From Rudanella sp031411995 (lineage in GTDB: Bacteria; Bacteroidota; Bacteroidia; Cytophagales; Spirosomataceae), in assembly GCA_031411995.1 (NCBI GenBank), contig JANOCD010000065.1, positions 1-64,000 of the forward strand: 64,000 bases of DNA, read 5' to 3'. This document shows positions 33,798-43,432 of this stretch, in pieces. The notes beneath the pieces are model-generated. The model ran no database searches. It was not told where the DNA came from and saw only the letters and a list, made by a program, of their open reading frames with translations. The position numbers and the translations under genes were made by a program. The first letter of the stretch is position 1. Each line of letters begins with the position of its first letter.

Positions 33798-36700
33798 TTA
33801 CCCCCCAACTACATCAACCACAATATCCTGATAGACAACGCTTTTGTCGCGGAGTTGCTCGGAGAGGGAGATGCCCCTGCTGGCTAATGCCTGGCGGAAA
33901 TCGGTTGGGATCACCTTTACAAACTGACCCACGCGATTGTCCCAATCCTGAATCAGGGCGAGGGCCACGTTGCTGGTGGTGTATTGGAAATGCTTGTCGA
34001 TGTATTCGCGGAGGATGCCGAGGTCTTCGTCGTTCAGTGGCTCAAGGTTCACCATTTCGGGGTTCACTTTGCTGGCGAAGGTGCCGTCCTGATCCAAGAC
34101 ATAGGCCACCCCGCCCGACATACCGGCGGCAAAGTTGCGACCCGTTTGTCCCAGAATCACCACCAAACCACCCGTCATGTATTCGAGTCCATGGTCGCCA
34201 ACGCCTTCCACAACGACCTTCGCGCCGGAGTTACGCACGCCAAATCGCTCGCCCGCCATGCCCCGGATGAAAGCCTCGCCCGATGTCGCGCCGTAGAACG
34301 ACACGTTGCCGACAATGCTGTTTTCTTCGGGTTTGAACGTGGCTGCCCGGTCGGGATATACAATCAGTTGTGCCCCGCACAAGCCCTTACCGAAATAGTC
34401 GTTGGCATCGCCTTCGAGTTCAAGTTTTACGCCTTTGGTGGTGAACCCGCCGAAACTTTGGCCTGCTGTGCCGCGCATTTTTATGTGAATCGTGCTGTCG
34501 GGCAGGCCGGGGCCACCATAGATTTTTGAGATTTCGTTGGACAACATGGTGCCGATGCTCCGGTTCAGGTTATTCACCGTGTATTCGGCATAAACCGGCT
34601 CGGCACCGTCCAGAGCGGGCTTTGCCAGTTCGATCAGGTCGCGGTCGAGCACCGAGTCGATGCCGTGATCCTGCTCTTCCTGCTTGTAAAGGGCGGTATC
34701 GAGGCTTACCGGCTCTTTGTAGAGCAGGGCTGCGAGGTTTACGTTCTTGTATTTCCAGTGGGGCAAATCGTCGCGGGTTTCCAGAACCTGTACTTGCCCA
34801 ACCATTTCATCAATCGACCGGAAACCGAGTTCGGCCATGATCTCGCGCATTTCTTTGGCCATGAACGTGAACATGTTCACCACGTGTTCGGGCTTGCCGG
34901 TGAACAGGGCGCGGAGTTCCTTGTTCTGCGTCGCCACGCCCACAGGGCAGGTGTTCAGGTGACATTTCCGCATCATAATACAACCGGCAGCCACCAGAGC
35001 GGCCGTGGCCACACCGAATTCTTCGGCACCCAACAAAGCGGCAATCACGAGGTCGCGTCCCGTCCGCATTTGTCCGTCGGCCTGCACCGTCACGCGGCCC
35101 CGGAGTTTGTTTCGAACGAGTGTTTGGTGCGTTTCAGCCAGACCAAGCTCCCATGGCAAACCCGCGTGGCGGATGCTCGACAAAGGCGAGGCTCCCGTGC
35201 CGCCGTCGTGTCCCGAAATCAGGATATGGTCGGCGTGGGCTTTGGCAACACCCGCAGCAATGGTTCCTACGCCCGCTTCCGACACCAATTTCACGCTGAT
35301 ACGGGCAGCCCGGTTCGCGTTTTTAAGGTCGAAAATAAGTTGGGCGAGGTCTTCAATCGAGTAAATATCGTGGTGGGGCGGGGGCGAAATCAGGCCCACG
35401 CCGGGCGTTGAGTGGCGCGTCCGGCCAATCCAGTCGTCTACTTTGTGGCCGGGCAACTGACCACCCTCGCCGGGTTTGGCCCCCTGCGCCATTTTAATCT
35501 GCAATTCGCGGGCGTTGGTCAGGTAATGACTCGTGACCCCAAACCGACCCGATGCCACCTGCTTGATGGCCGAGTTCAGGTTGTCGCCGTTGGGCAGCGG
35601 GTTGAACCGCATTTCGTCTTCGCCCCCTTCGCCAGAGTTACTTTTGCCGCCAATGCGGTTCATGGCAATGGCTAGCGTCGTGTGGGCTTCCCACGAAATA
35701 GATCCGAACGACATGGCCCCGGTTGCAAACCGTTTGAAAATCTGCTCAATGGACTCAACCTGCTCAATCGGGATGGGTTGCCCCTTTTTGAACTTTAGCA
35801 AACCGCGCAGGGTAATCGCCTTTTTAGTCTGATCGTCAATGAGTTTACTGTATTTTTTGTACAGATTGTAGTCGTTTCGCTTGGTCGATTCCTGCAACAG
35901 GTGAATCGTGTCGGGGTTGAATATGTGCCGCTCTCCGCGCTGTTTCCACTGGTAAATACCGCCCACTTCGAGCCGCTGCACCGACGAAACCGGCACTTCG
36001 GGGTAGGCCGCCCGGTGACGTACCAGAATCTCCTTCGCAATCTCGTGCAAACCCATGCCACTAATGCGTGAGGTAGTACCGGTGAAATACCGCGAAACCA
36101 CTTCTTCATTTAGGCCGAGGCACTCAAAAATCATGGCTCCCTGATAGGATTGCAGGGTCGAGATACCCATCTTCGAGAAGATTTTCAGCAACTCGCCATT
36201 GACCGCCTTGATGTAGTTTTTGTTTAATTTTTCAAGGTCGTAGTCAACTCCCAACAGCGATTTCTCCTTCATGTGGGCGATGGTCTCGAACGCCATGTAG
36301 GGGTTCACACCCGATGCGCCGTACCCAATCAGGGTGGCTACGTGGTGCGTTTCCCAGACATCACCGGCCTCCACCAGGATACCCACTTTTCCCCGTAACC
36401 CCTTGCGAATCAGGTGATGGTGAACAGCGGCTGTTGCCAATAATGATGGTATCGGCGCGTGGTCGGAGTCGATAGCGCGGTCGGAGAGGATAATGATCTC
36501 GAAACCGTCTTCAATGGCATCTTCGGCGTAACGGCAAATGCGTTCGAGACCCCGCTCCAGCGATTTTCCATTGCCATCGGCCCGGAAATACGTGTTCACG
36601 GTTTTGGCCTGGAAATGGTGCCGATCCATAAACCGCAACTTGTCAAACTCTTGCGTTGTCAACACCGGCTGATCAAGTTCGACCTGCTTGCAGTGTTCGG

Positions 36701-38405
36701 GCGTTTCGGTGAGCAGATTATAGGTGGCTCCCACAAACGAGATCAGCGACATAATCGACCGCTCCCGAATCGAGTCAATCGGCGGGTTCGTCACCTGCGC
36801 GAACAACTGCTTGAAATAATGACTCAGGTGCTGACTCTGCTCCGACAAAATAGCCAGCGGCACGTCGGTTCCCATCGAGCCGAGGGCTTCTTTGCCCGTT
36901 TCGACCATCGGGGCCAGAATCATGCGGAGGTCTTCGGAGGTGAAGCCAAACGCCTTCTGGCGAGCTAACAACTCGTTTTCACCGTAGTTCCGGTAAGTCC
37001 GGGCGGGGGCTTCGAGTTGCGAAATATGAATCTTATACTCGTCGAGCCACTGCTGATAGGGCTGGGCCGAACATATCTCTGATTTAATGTCTTCGTCGGC
37101 AATAATGCAGCCTTTCTCCATGTCTACCACGAACATTTTACCCGGCTGCAAACGACCTTTGGTCACAATCTTGGCTGGATCAATGTCCAAAACCCCTGCT
37201 TCAGAGGCCATAATCACGACATCATCGTCTGTCACCCAATACCGCGACGGGCGCAAGCCATTACGGTCGAGGGTGGCCCCCACAATGCGGCCGTCGGTGA
37301 ACGAAATCGAGGCCGGGCCATCCCAGGGTTCCATCATGCCCGCATGGAATTCGTAGAACGCCCGGCGATTGGCATCCATTTGCGTGTTGCCGTCCCAGGC
37401 TTCGGGAATCAGCATCATCATCACGTGCGGCAACGAACGTCCACTCATCACAAGCAACTCAATGGCATTGTCGAGGTTGGCCGAGTCCGACTGTTTATGG
37501 TCGCAGATGGGCAGCAGCATGGCCATTTCTTCGTCGGTAAACTTTGACGATTTTAGCAGAGCTTCGGCGGCTTTCATCCAGTTTACGTTGCCTTTCACGG
37601 TATTGATTTCGCCGTTGTGGGCAATATACCGGAATGGTTGAGCCAGTTTCCACGAGGGGAAGGTGTTCGTCGAAAAGCGCGAATGCACCACGCCGAGGGC
37701 CGACACGACTTCTTCGCGCGCCAGATCGGGGAAGTATTCGGCCAGTTGTCCAGTGGTTAGCTGCCCTTTATAAGTAATGGTGCGGCACGAGAGCGACGCG
37801 AAGTAAAAGCCGTTATCCACGCCCTTCACCGTCTCGTTGATCATGCGCGAACTATAATTTCTTAATACGTATAATTTACGCTCAAAATCGTCGGATTCCG
37901 TAACCCCGTCGGGTCTTTTAATAAAAACCTGTTCCATTTGTGGCTCTGCCGAGCGTGAGCCGTTACCCAAATCATTGTTGTTGGTTGGCACCACCCGATA
38001 GCCAAGCAACTCCATGCCGAGTTTTTTAATTTTCCGATTCAGAATCGCGCGGCATTCCTCCCGAAGCCGGGCTTCGCGGGGGAAATAAACCATACCCACA
38101 CCATATTCGTCGGCAGCGGGAAGCTGAATAAATTGACGGCGGCATTCGTCCACAAAAAATTCGTGGGGAATCTGAAGTAACAAACCGGCTCCATCGCCCG
38201 TATTGGTTTCGCACCCACAGGCACCCCGGTGTTCCATCCGGTGCAGCATATGCAGGGAGTCGGCCACAATTTGGTGCGACTTGCGGCCTTTAATATCAGC
38301 CACAAAGCCAATACCGCAATTATCGTGTTCAAATTCGGGACGGTAAAGGCCCATTTCATGAGATAACCCGAAGCCGGGTTGGTCGCTTTGGTCAGACATA
38401 GACAT
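33798..38405 (-). CDS. gltB: Glutamate synthase large subunit (GltB)
   Basis: This 1535-residue protein has full GltB length. After a short propeptide the class II amidotransferase begins at the cysteine of EHDNCGIGFVAD (near residue 30). The central and FMN domains include GGKSNSGEGGEDE and SGHDGGTGASPLSS. The [3Fe-4S] cysteines are in CIMMRKCHLNTCPVG, and the C-terminal GXGXG beta-helix domain follows. It is cytosolic and makes two glutamates from glutamine and 2-oxoglutarate, with electrons from GltD downstream. Its promoter should lie in the AT-rich 38406-38824 stretch. Confidence 0.97.
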   Translation of the reverse strand: MSMSDQSDQPGFGLSHEMGLYRPEFEHDNCGIGFVADIKGRKSHQIVADSLHMLHRMEHRGACGCETNTGDGAGLLLQIPHEFFVDECRRQFIQLPAADEYGVGMVYFPREARLREECRAILNRKIKKLGMELLGYRVVPTNNNDLGNGSRSAEPQMEQVFIKRPDGVTESDDFERKLYVLRNYSSRMINETVKGVDNGFYFASLSCRTITYKGQLTTGQLAEYFPDLAREEVVSALGVVHSRFSTNTFPSWKLAQPFRYIAHNGEINTVKGNVNWMKAAEALLKSSKFTDEEMAMLLPICDHKQSDSANLDNAIELLVMSGRSLPHVMMMLIPEAWDGNTQMDANRRAFYEFHAGMMEPWDGPASISFTDGRIVGATLDRNGLRPSRYWVTDDDVVIMASEAGVLDIDPAKIVTKGRLQPGKMFVVDMEKGCIIADEDIKSEICSAQPYQQWLDEYKIHISQLEAPARTYRNYGENELLARQKAFGFTSEDLRMILAPMVETGKEALGSMGTDVPLAILSEQSQHLSHYFKQLFAQVTNPPIDSIRERSIMSLISFVGATYNLLTETPEHCKQVELDQPVLTTQEFDKLRFMDRHHFQAKTVNTYFRADGNGKSLERGLERICRYAEDAIEDGFEIIILSDRAIDSDHAPIPSLLATAAVHHHLIRKGLRGKVGILVEAGDVWETHHVATLIGYGASGVNPYMAFETIAHMKEKSLLGVDYDLEKLNKNYIKAVNGELLKIFSKMGISTLQSYQGAMIFECLGLNEEVVSRYFTGTTSRISGMGLHEIAKEILVRHRAAYPEVPVSSVQRLEVGGIYQWKQRGERHIFNPDTIHLLQESTKRNDYNLYKKYSKLIDDQTKKAITLRGLLKFKKGQPIPIEQVESIEQIFKRFATGAMSFGSISWEAHTTLAIAMNRIGGKSNSGEGGEDEMRFNPLPNGDNLNSAIKQVASGRFGVTSHYLTNARELQIKMAQGAKPGEGGQLPGHKVDDWIGRTRHSTPGVGLISPPPHHDIYSIEDLAQLIFDLKNANRAARISVKLVSEAGVGTIAAGVAKAHADHILISGHDGGTGASPLSSIRHAGLPWELGLAETHQTLVRNKLRGRVTVQADGQMRTGRDLVIAALLGAEEFGVATAALVAAGCIMMRKCHLNTCPVGVATQNKELRALFTGKPEHVVNMFTFMAKEMREIMAELGFRSIDEMVGQVQVLETRDDLPHWKYKNVNLAALLYKEPVSLDTALYKQEEQDHGIDSVLDRDLIELAKPALDGAEPVYAEYTVNNLNRSIGTMLSNEISKIYGGPGLPDSTIHIKMRGTAGQSFGGFTTKGVKLELEGDANDYFGKGLCGAQLIVYPDRAATFKPEENSIVGNVSFYGATSGEAFIRGMAGERFGVRNSGAKVVVEGVGDHGLEYMTGGLVVILGQTGRNFAAGMSGGVAYVLDQDGTFASKVNPEMVNLEPLNDEDLGILREYIDKHFQYTTSNVALALIQDWDNRVGQFVKVIPTDFRQALASRGISLSEQLRDKSVVYQDIVVDVVGG

Positions 38406-38824
38406 AACGGATAATTGTCAGGCCCTCACGTTGGTGGGTTGTACTCGATGTCCACCGTCGCTACGACGATTGAATGATTGAGAAATCGGTAAAGTAACTG
38501 GAATTCCGACAGTAAATAGAAAGAAGGTCAGGTGTCGGATTAACGGGCGTTTGTGATAAAGCCATGCAATATAGTACGCATTTTATTTGGAATAAAGCAG
38601 GTTTAACCAAATTTCATTCTAAAACCGAGCAATTGTGAAATTGATTATAAATGTTCTTGGATACTGACTATTTCTCAATAAAAAAGGCTTGTCTATGCAA
38701 AAACTTTTTTTGTCATTATTCAAGAATTACCCTGAAAAGTCCGTTCTAAAGGCCTAAAAAGACAATCTTACTATCTAATGTCTGTTAACGTAGTTTATAG
38801 TTGATATTTTTCAGGCAGTATTCA
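38406..38824. other. AT-rich intergenic region upstream of gltB
   Basis: There are 419 bp without a credible gene. The half nearer eutC is strongly AT-rich, with short runs of A and T. Because both flanking genes read on the minus strand, this must contain the eutC 3' end and the gltBD promoter. No exact TAnnTTTG box was found on the minus strand, and no hairpin with a T-run was seen for eutC. A nitrogen-regulated promoter of another type is possible but not shown. Confidence 0.5.
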
Positions 38825-39562
38825 TTAATTTATTAAATTTCCATCCATTTCGTCCTTGATCTGAAACCCGGACAGCCGTTTTACTTTAAATTCACTGAGT
38901 AAATACACGATTTTCTGAACTGCCAACTCCGGTAAAAACCCTTTCGGGCGGATATTGGAAATGCAGTTTCTTGATTCGTCCGTCAAGCCGGGGCGGGGTG
39001 CAAACGTGAGGTACGCTCCCAAACTATCGGGCGAGGACAGGCCGGGTCGTTCGCCAATGAGCATAACCACCATTTCGGCATTCAGGGCGTAGGCTACCTC
39101 GTCGGCAACGGCCACTCGCCCCTGTTGCACCACCACCAATGGCGCAAGTGACCAGCCCAGCCGCCGGGCTTCGGCCACCAAACCCGTCACCACAGCCAGG
39201 ACATGGGTGTTCACGGCCGTTGCCGAAAGGCCATCAGCCAACACAATAGACAGGGTGAAACCGGAATCAAGAAAGGCGGCCAACTGCTGTTTTGATTCGT
39301 CGTCTAATTGGCGACCAAAATCAGGGCGTTGCAAATAGGTTCGACGGTCGGTGGCCCGGCTTTGGAGGAGGAGCGGGTTGGGCATTATCTCGTTTAACTG
39401 CGGCAACAAAATGGGTAAATTGAGTGTGGTAAAAACAGCATCTCGGGCGCGGGCATGGTCGAGTTGAAAGGCCAGCAAGGCAGAAGTGGGCAAGCTGTGG
39501 CCCGTTCGGCCTTGGGCAATGCGGGCGGGGGTATGGGGGCGGAGGAATTCCCAGGGGTCCAT
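38825..39562 (-). CDS. eutC: Ethanolamine ammonia-lyase small subunit (EutC), no EutB nearby
   Basis: This 245-residue protein has EutC features throughout: ARIAQGRTGHSLPTSALLAFQ near the start, SIVLADGLSATAVNTH in the middle, then LIGERPGLSSPDSLGAYLTF and SRNCISNIRPKG, which frame the cobalamin site. With EutB it forms the adenosylcobalamin-dependent lyase that splits ethanolamine into acetaldehyde and ammonia. EutB normally precedes EutC directly, but the next gene upstream is a GNAT acetyltransferase and none lies within the window. Either eutB is elsewhere or this copy is stranded. Confidence 0.9.
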   Translation of the reverse strand: MDPWEFLRPHTPARIAQGRTGHSLPTSALLAFQLDHARARDAVFTTLNLPILLPQLNEIMPNPLLLQSRATDRRTYLQRPDFGRQLDDESKQQLAAFLDSGFTLSIVLADGLSATAVNTHVLAVVTGLVAEARRLGWSLAPLVVVQQGRVAVADEVAYALNAEMVVMLIGERPGLSSPDSLGAYLTFAPRPGLTDESRNCISNIRPKGFLPELAVQKIVYLLSEFKVKRLSGFQIKDEMDGNLIN

Positions 39563-39563
39563 T

Positions 39564-39656
39564 ATCAGTGAACAGTTTTCAGTGAGCAGCGAACAGTAAT
39601 TAACTCAGTGCAGTCAGAAGCAGTTGGAAAATATTCGCAGAAAACTGTTCACTGAT
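39564..39656. repeat. 17-bp perfect inverted repeat between eutC and GNAT gene
   Basis: ATCAGTGAACAGTTTTC at 39564-39580 is the exact reverse complement of 39640-39656. Beyond it the arms continue imperfectly with an AGTGAGCAGCGAACAGTAA word. The right arm contains the stop codon of the GNAT gene. There is no T-run. Confidence 0.75.
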
Positions 39657-40197
39657 CGTTGTTTACTGCTCGCTGAAAAACGATCATACCTCTCAACTCT
39701 TGTTTCATTTGCGGAAACGTGAGCCGTTGGGTGCTGTGAGGATAAAAACCCATGCGTTCGTAGAAACCGAGGGCAGGGCCGGTATCCATTGATTTGAGCC
39801 AGAGTGTTTGTTTGCTCCGTTCGCGGGCCATTGTCTCCACAAAACGCATTGCGGCCTGACCGACTCCGTGGCCCGTGGCTTCTTTCACCAAATAAATGCG
39901 TTCGAGTTCGAGGCTGTTGGCTTCTGAATGGGTAGTAGTATCGCTGTCGGGCAATGCTTTGTCGAGGTTCAGTTTTAGGAAACCAACAGGTTCGCTGTTC
40001 AAATTGACCATGAAGTAGCGGGCATTAAGGTCGGCTAATTCGGTGGTCAATTGGTCAATAGCAAAAGAGTGTTGCATATACCATTCGCCTGCGTCGTGCC
40101 ATAAATGCAGATAGTGATCGCGGTAGGCGTGTAGGGCAACCTCCGACAAAGCCGGAGCATCGGCCGTGGTCAGGAGTGTGAAGGTTATTGGGAGCAT
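39649..40197 (-). CDS. GNAT family N-acetyltransferase
   Basis: This 182-residue protein has a GNAT fold. ARYFMVNLNSEPVGFLKLN gives strands 2-4, and the acetyl-CoA loop is KEATGHGVGQAAM (near residues 104-116). The C-terminal LGFYERMGFY is typical of the family. It transfers acetyl from acetyl-CoA to an amine; the substrate is unknown. It is cytosolic. Its stop lies in an inverted repeat, and the VapC-type gene ends 9 bp upstream of its start. Confidence 0.85.
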   Translation of the reverse strand: MLPITFTLLTTADAPALSEVALHAYRDHYLHLWHDAGEWYMQHSFAIDQLTTELADLNARYFMVNLNSEPVGFLKLNLDKALPDSDTTTHSEANSLELERIYLVKEATGHGVGQAAMRFVETMARERSKQTLWLKSMDTGPALGFYERMGFYPHSTQRLTFPQMKQELRGMIVFQRAVNNDQ

Positions 40198-40206
40198 TGA
40201 CAGTAA

Positions 40207-40587
40207 TTAGCTGCGGGGTATCGAATCAAGGGCGATAACCTCAATGCCGGCCACATCCAGAAAGTCGGCGGTGTTGTTGGTTAGCACCGGAAGTTTGTAA
40301 ATCAGGGCCGTAGCCGCAATAATTGAATCGCCCAGCGACCGTTTCTGCTGTTGCCGAAGGCGGATGGCTTCGGCAATGATCTGGTTGTTGATGTGATACA
40401 CATTTATACTCCCAAAATACGACTCGTATGTAGATTTGTCTTCGGCTGAGATTCTATGAAAACCAAGGACTTCAAGGGTAGAAATCAATGATACGCACAC
40501 AGAATTGTGATTCTTTTGTAAGTAACGAGCCAGCCAAAGGTACTCTGACTGAGTGGAGTAGATAATGATATTGCTGTCTAAAATCAT
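40207..40587 (-). CDS. vapC: PIN-domain toxin (VapC type)
   Basis: This 126-residue protein has a PIN fold: MILDSNIIIY gives the first acidic residue (D4), STLEVLGF the glutamate, and KRSLGDSIIAATAL the third acidic residue; the closing LTNNTADF completes the pattern. VapC toxins are Mg-dependent ribonucleases that cut tRNA or rRNA. ATG 40587 overlaps the upstream gene's TGA by 4 bp (ATGA), the usual translational coupling with an antitoxin. The frame is open further upstream, but those residues lie in the antitoxin gene. Confidence 0.87.
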   Translation of the reverse strand: MILDSNIIIYSTQSEYLWLARYLQKNHNSVCVSLISTLEVLGFHRISAEDKSTYESYFGSINVYHINNQIIAEAIRLRQQQKRSLGDSIIAATALIYKLPVLTNNTADFLDVAGIEVIALDSIPRS

Positions 40588-40823
40588 TCTTCCCGACCAG
40601 ATAGTACGCGATCCCAGCTTCTTATTTCGCGTTGCCATTCAGAGGCATCGCCGAAGGAAGTTCCGGCTCCGCCTGACTGAATAATGTCTTCAAGTACCTC
40701 CGCGAACGATTGCTTGGGCGGAGAAACCTTTTTCTCAATCACCCGACCGTTTAGTTTAGGCAGCAACGATAGCAGGATAGCTTCGTCCTGAGGTGAGTCA
40801 ATTTCTATAGTTAGCAGGCTCAT
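40584..40823 (-). CDS. Probable antitoxin of the VapC-type pair
   Basis: This 79-residue protein starts MSLLTIEIDSPQDEAILLSLL, with a short N-terminal domain, a basic linker (RVIEKKVSPPKQ) and an acidic, tryptophan-containing tail (ASEWQREIRSWDRVL) fit to wrap a toxin. No AbrB, RHH or Phd motif can be named. Its position directly before and overlapping the PIN gene is the main evidence. Antitoxins of this sort usually repress their own promoter. Confidence 0.75.
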   Translation of the reverse strand: MSLLTIEIDSPQDEAILLSLLPKLNGRVIEKKVSPPKQSFAEVLEDIIQSGGAGTSFGDASEWQREIRSWDRVLSGREE

Positions 40824-41082
40824 AGCATTAGTTTTTTGGCAAGATAACAAAAATGTGGCCCGATTTGTCGCAGTAGACTACTCCGGTTTGTCCTGCCATC
40901 CAATTCATCCGGCGTAAACGTCGCTTCAGCATACTCATCTTCCAGTTGATCCGGTTAGGGGTTCTCCACCCCGGAACTACCTCCCAACTTTGTATCATCA
41001 GAGCGGGAAAACAAGCCGCTTACAACAAAAACTTCCTTTTTTCCCGGTACGCCGGACCGAACTAAACAAACAACAACATACA

Positions 41083-41640
41083 ATGAAAACAACATTCCGC
41101 TTCCGCTTCGTGTGGGTTGCTCTCCTGCTGAGCACCACCCTGTTCACCGCTTGCAAAAAGGATGGTACTGAGCCAGTGGCCCCCGCTGATGCCGCTACGC
41201 AAGCCGCTGGAAAATACACGTATTCTGAACTGTCTTACAACGGCAAAACCCTGCCCGCCGATCAGACTAACCTGAAAGGCACGATCACCGTGTCGCGCCA
41301 AACAAATGCCACTGTGATGATGGATTTGAACATTCGCCAAAAATCCAACAACGATGAGTTTATGGTTATCGAGGCCGAAGACATCGACGTGACCGATAAG
41401 GGCAATGGCAATCTTTCGTTCAGCTACGACGGTGAAGAGATTGCTAAACTGAACGGTAATAAACTGAACCCACAAGCCGGTGAGCAAGCCCGGCAGGTTC
41501 GGGTGGGCGCACTGATTGCTCACACCATAAATCCTTCTAAAGCAGGGCGTTGCTCTTTACGGCCCAATACCTCGGATAAACTATCCCGCATGATGAGCTG
41601 CACCGACTTGCCATCAAAACGGCAGGTAAGTGTATCATAA
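41083..41640 (+). CDS. Lipoprotein of unknown function with C-terminus running into a convergent gene
   Basis: This 185-residue protein has a lipobox (LLLSTTLFTAC) followed by KKDGTEPVAP. Residues about 45-145 form a probable lipocalin-like beta domain (GKYTYSELSYNGKTLP, GTITVSRQTN, GNLSFSYDGEEIAKLNG). The last 40 residues are encoded opposite the 3' end of the serine hydrolase gene (41520-41640) and are basic and serine-rich, unlike the rest. The natural stop was probably lost by a deletion or frameshift near 41520. Confidence 0.65.
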   Translation: MKTTFRFRFVWVALLLSTTLFTACKKDGTEPVAPADAATQAAGKYTYSELSYNGKTLPADQTNLKGTITVSRQTNATVMMDLNIRQKSNNDEFMVIEAEDIDVTDKGNGNLSFSYDGEEIAKLNGNKLNPQAGEQARQVRVGALIAHTINPSKAGRCSLRPNTSDKLSRMMSCTDLPSKRQVSVS

Positions 41641-43121
41641 TGAGCTGTTTCCAGATAGCGGATGGTCATGACAAATGTGTTGGTTTCGCGCCAGGCTCCA
41701 CTGGCCGTTATGGGGAAACGTGTTTCATTGGGAACGGGCGTGGGCAGGAGTTTCAGCGGGAGGGGCGAAATGTCGGTAATGCCCTCGCGCCAGCTAGTTA
41801 GCCCACCCTGAATCTGGTGCTTTCCCTTCTTATCGGTTAACTCCAATGTCCAGTTACCCCTGCCAAAGACCAGGCTAAACTGACTGATACCTAAGGTGTT
41901 TTCCATGATTGAAAAACGCTTGCCGCTCATCAGGGAGGCCGTTAGTGAGTTGGTGTTGCCCGATGGAGGGGTAATCGTCAGGCTCTCCATAGTTCGCTGG
42001 AAACTTTGCTGGGTAGCCTCCGTGGTCTGGTTTGTTCGTTGAAAAGCGGGTAGCAAATGATTCCAGACCTCGTCGAGAACGGCCTGCATATCAGCTTGTT
42101 CGGCCGTAATGGCGATCACGGCATCCTCGTCGGGCAACACAATACAAAACTGACCACAGGCTCCGTCGGCGCGATAGGCTCCGTTGCGGCACCCCCATAG
42201 CTGGTATCCGTAGCCCTGCAACCAGTCGTCATCGGCAACCGGACGTTTAGGTTTGGCGGGGCGGGGTTGCACGATCTGAACCTGCGTGGCGGCATCGACC
42301 CAGGCTGAGGAGACAACCTGTTTCTCATTCCAGACCCCGTTTTGCAGCAACAACTGCCCGAATTTGGCAATGTCTTCGGTTTTGAGCCGCAGCCCCCAAC
42401 CGCCCACGTTATTGCCCCTGGTATCAATTTCCCAATCGGCTCCCTCAATGCCCAGCGGTTCAAACAAACGGGGAGTCAAAAACTCCATCAGGGTTTGTTT
42501 GGCTTGTTTTTGCACAATCCGCCCCAGTAAATAGGTAGCCATTGTGTTATATTGAAACTGGGTGCCCGGTTCACGGGCGATGGGCAACGATAAAAACGTT
42601 CGGACCCAATTGTCATTCGTTGTACCCAGCAAACGCGGGAAAATCTCGGCATCGGTCAGGCTATGGCCAGTTGACATGGTAAGCAGGTGTTTCACCCGCA
42701 AATTGGCCAGAAAGGGGCTAACATCGGTGGGTAAATCGTTGGGGAAGAACGAAACAATTTGGTCTTCAACCGTAAATAGCCGCTCGCTCACGGCCATGCC
42801 CACCGCCATCGCCGTAACACTTTTACTGAGCGAATAGAGCGAGTGTTTCAGGTCGGCGCGGTAGGGTGCCCACCAGCCTTCGGCCACCACATGGCCGTGC
42901 CGCAACACCATCAGGCTGTGCAACCGGAACCGCCGACGCTCGGCTACCTGGATAAAATTCACAATCCCCGCCGACGACACCCCCTGTGCGTCGGGCAAAC
43001 TGCGGGGCAGGCTCGTATCTTTCTCTTGCCTGCTTAGGTCGGCGGGTATGGCCGACAATAGCCCGAAGCCCGCGATGCCAACGCCTAACTGCTCAATAAA
43101 TTCACGACGGGTATAAAACAT
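41520..43121 (-). CDS. Serine hydrolase, beta-lactamase class C family, Tat-exported
   Basis: This 533-residue protein opens with a Tat-like signal (YTRREFIEQLGVGIAGFGLL). The SxxK active site is SLSKS in KHSLYSLSKSVTAMAVG (near residue 130), and the GYGYQLWG region corresponds to the YxN side. The family includes esterases, D-amino peptidases and penicillin-binding-like proteins, and true beta-lactamase activity is not implied. The last 40 codons overlap the convergent lipoprotein gene. ATG 43121 is chosen because the RR motif follows directly. Confidence 0.85.
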   Translation of the reverse strand: MFYTRREFIEQLGVGIAGFGLLSAIPADLSRQEKDTSLPRSLPDAQGVSSAGIVNFIQVAERRRFRLHSLMVLRHGHVVAEGWWAPYRADLKHSLYSLSKSVTAMAVGMAVSERLFTVEDQIVSFFPNDLPTDVSPFLANLRVKHLLTMSTGHSLTDAEIFPRLLGTTNDNWVRTFLSLPIAREPGTQFQYNTMATYLLGRIVQKQAKQTLMEFLTPRLFEPLGIEGADWEIDTRGNNVGGWGLRLKTEDIAKFGQLLLQNGVWNEKQVVSSAWVDAATQVQIVQPRPAKPKRPVADDDWLQGYGYQLWGCRNGAYRADGACGQFCIVLPDEDAVIAITAEQADMQAVLDEVWNHLLPAFQRTNQTTEATQQSFQRTMESLTITPPSGNTNSLTASLMSGKRFSIMENTLGISQFSLVFGRGNWTLELTDKKGKHQIQGGLTSWREGITDISPLPLKLLPTPVPNETRFPITASGAWRETNTFVMTIRYLETAHYDTLTCRFDGKSVQLIMRDSLSEVLGRKEQRPALEGFMV

Positions 43122-43432
43122 GATATTTGGGATATTGGACCTGGGACTCAAAGATACTACTGTTCTGAAATAGCCGAGCTAAATCCATCGTATTGCGTGT
43201 TTTGAAAAGTCAAATCTGGCCATTCATATATAACAGATGTACTCAAACTCACCCGCAAAAAACCGCTTCTTTTCATGGATAATTACTCAGTAAAAAAAGT
43301 TCTCAATACCTGAAAGCTTATGAGTAGGCTAAGAAATAGTTGCACTTTGCTTATTAAGTACTGATTAAGAGTATGTTAGGACATTCCTGATTATCTACCC
43401 CTTCTGTATGTTCATTTTAACAAAAACCTACA
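43122..43432. other. Divergent intergenic region before SusC/SusD pair 2
   Basis: There are 311 bp, AT-rich, between the serine hydrolase start and the SusC start. No exact TAnnTTTG box was found on either strand and no long hairpin was seen. It must hold both promoters. Confidence 0.5.

Noticed and set aside
34665..35411. 248-codon open frame opposite gltB
   Set aside because: Antisense to a highly conserved part of GltB; long mirror frames arise from codon bias, and the product has no domain or start signal.
39564..39656. Palindrome as an insertion-sequence end
   Set aside because: No transposase and no target duplication are seen next to it; it is listed only as an inverted repeat.
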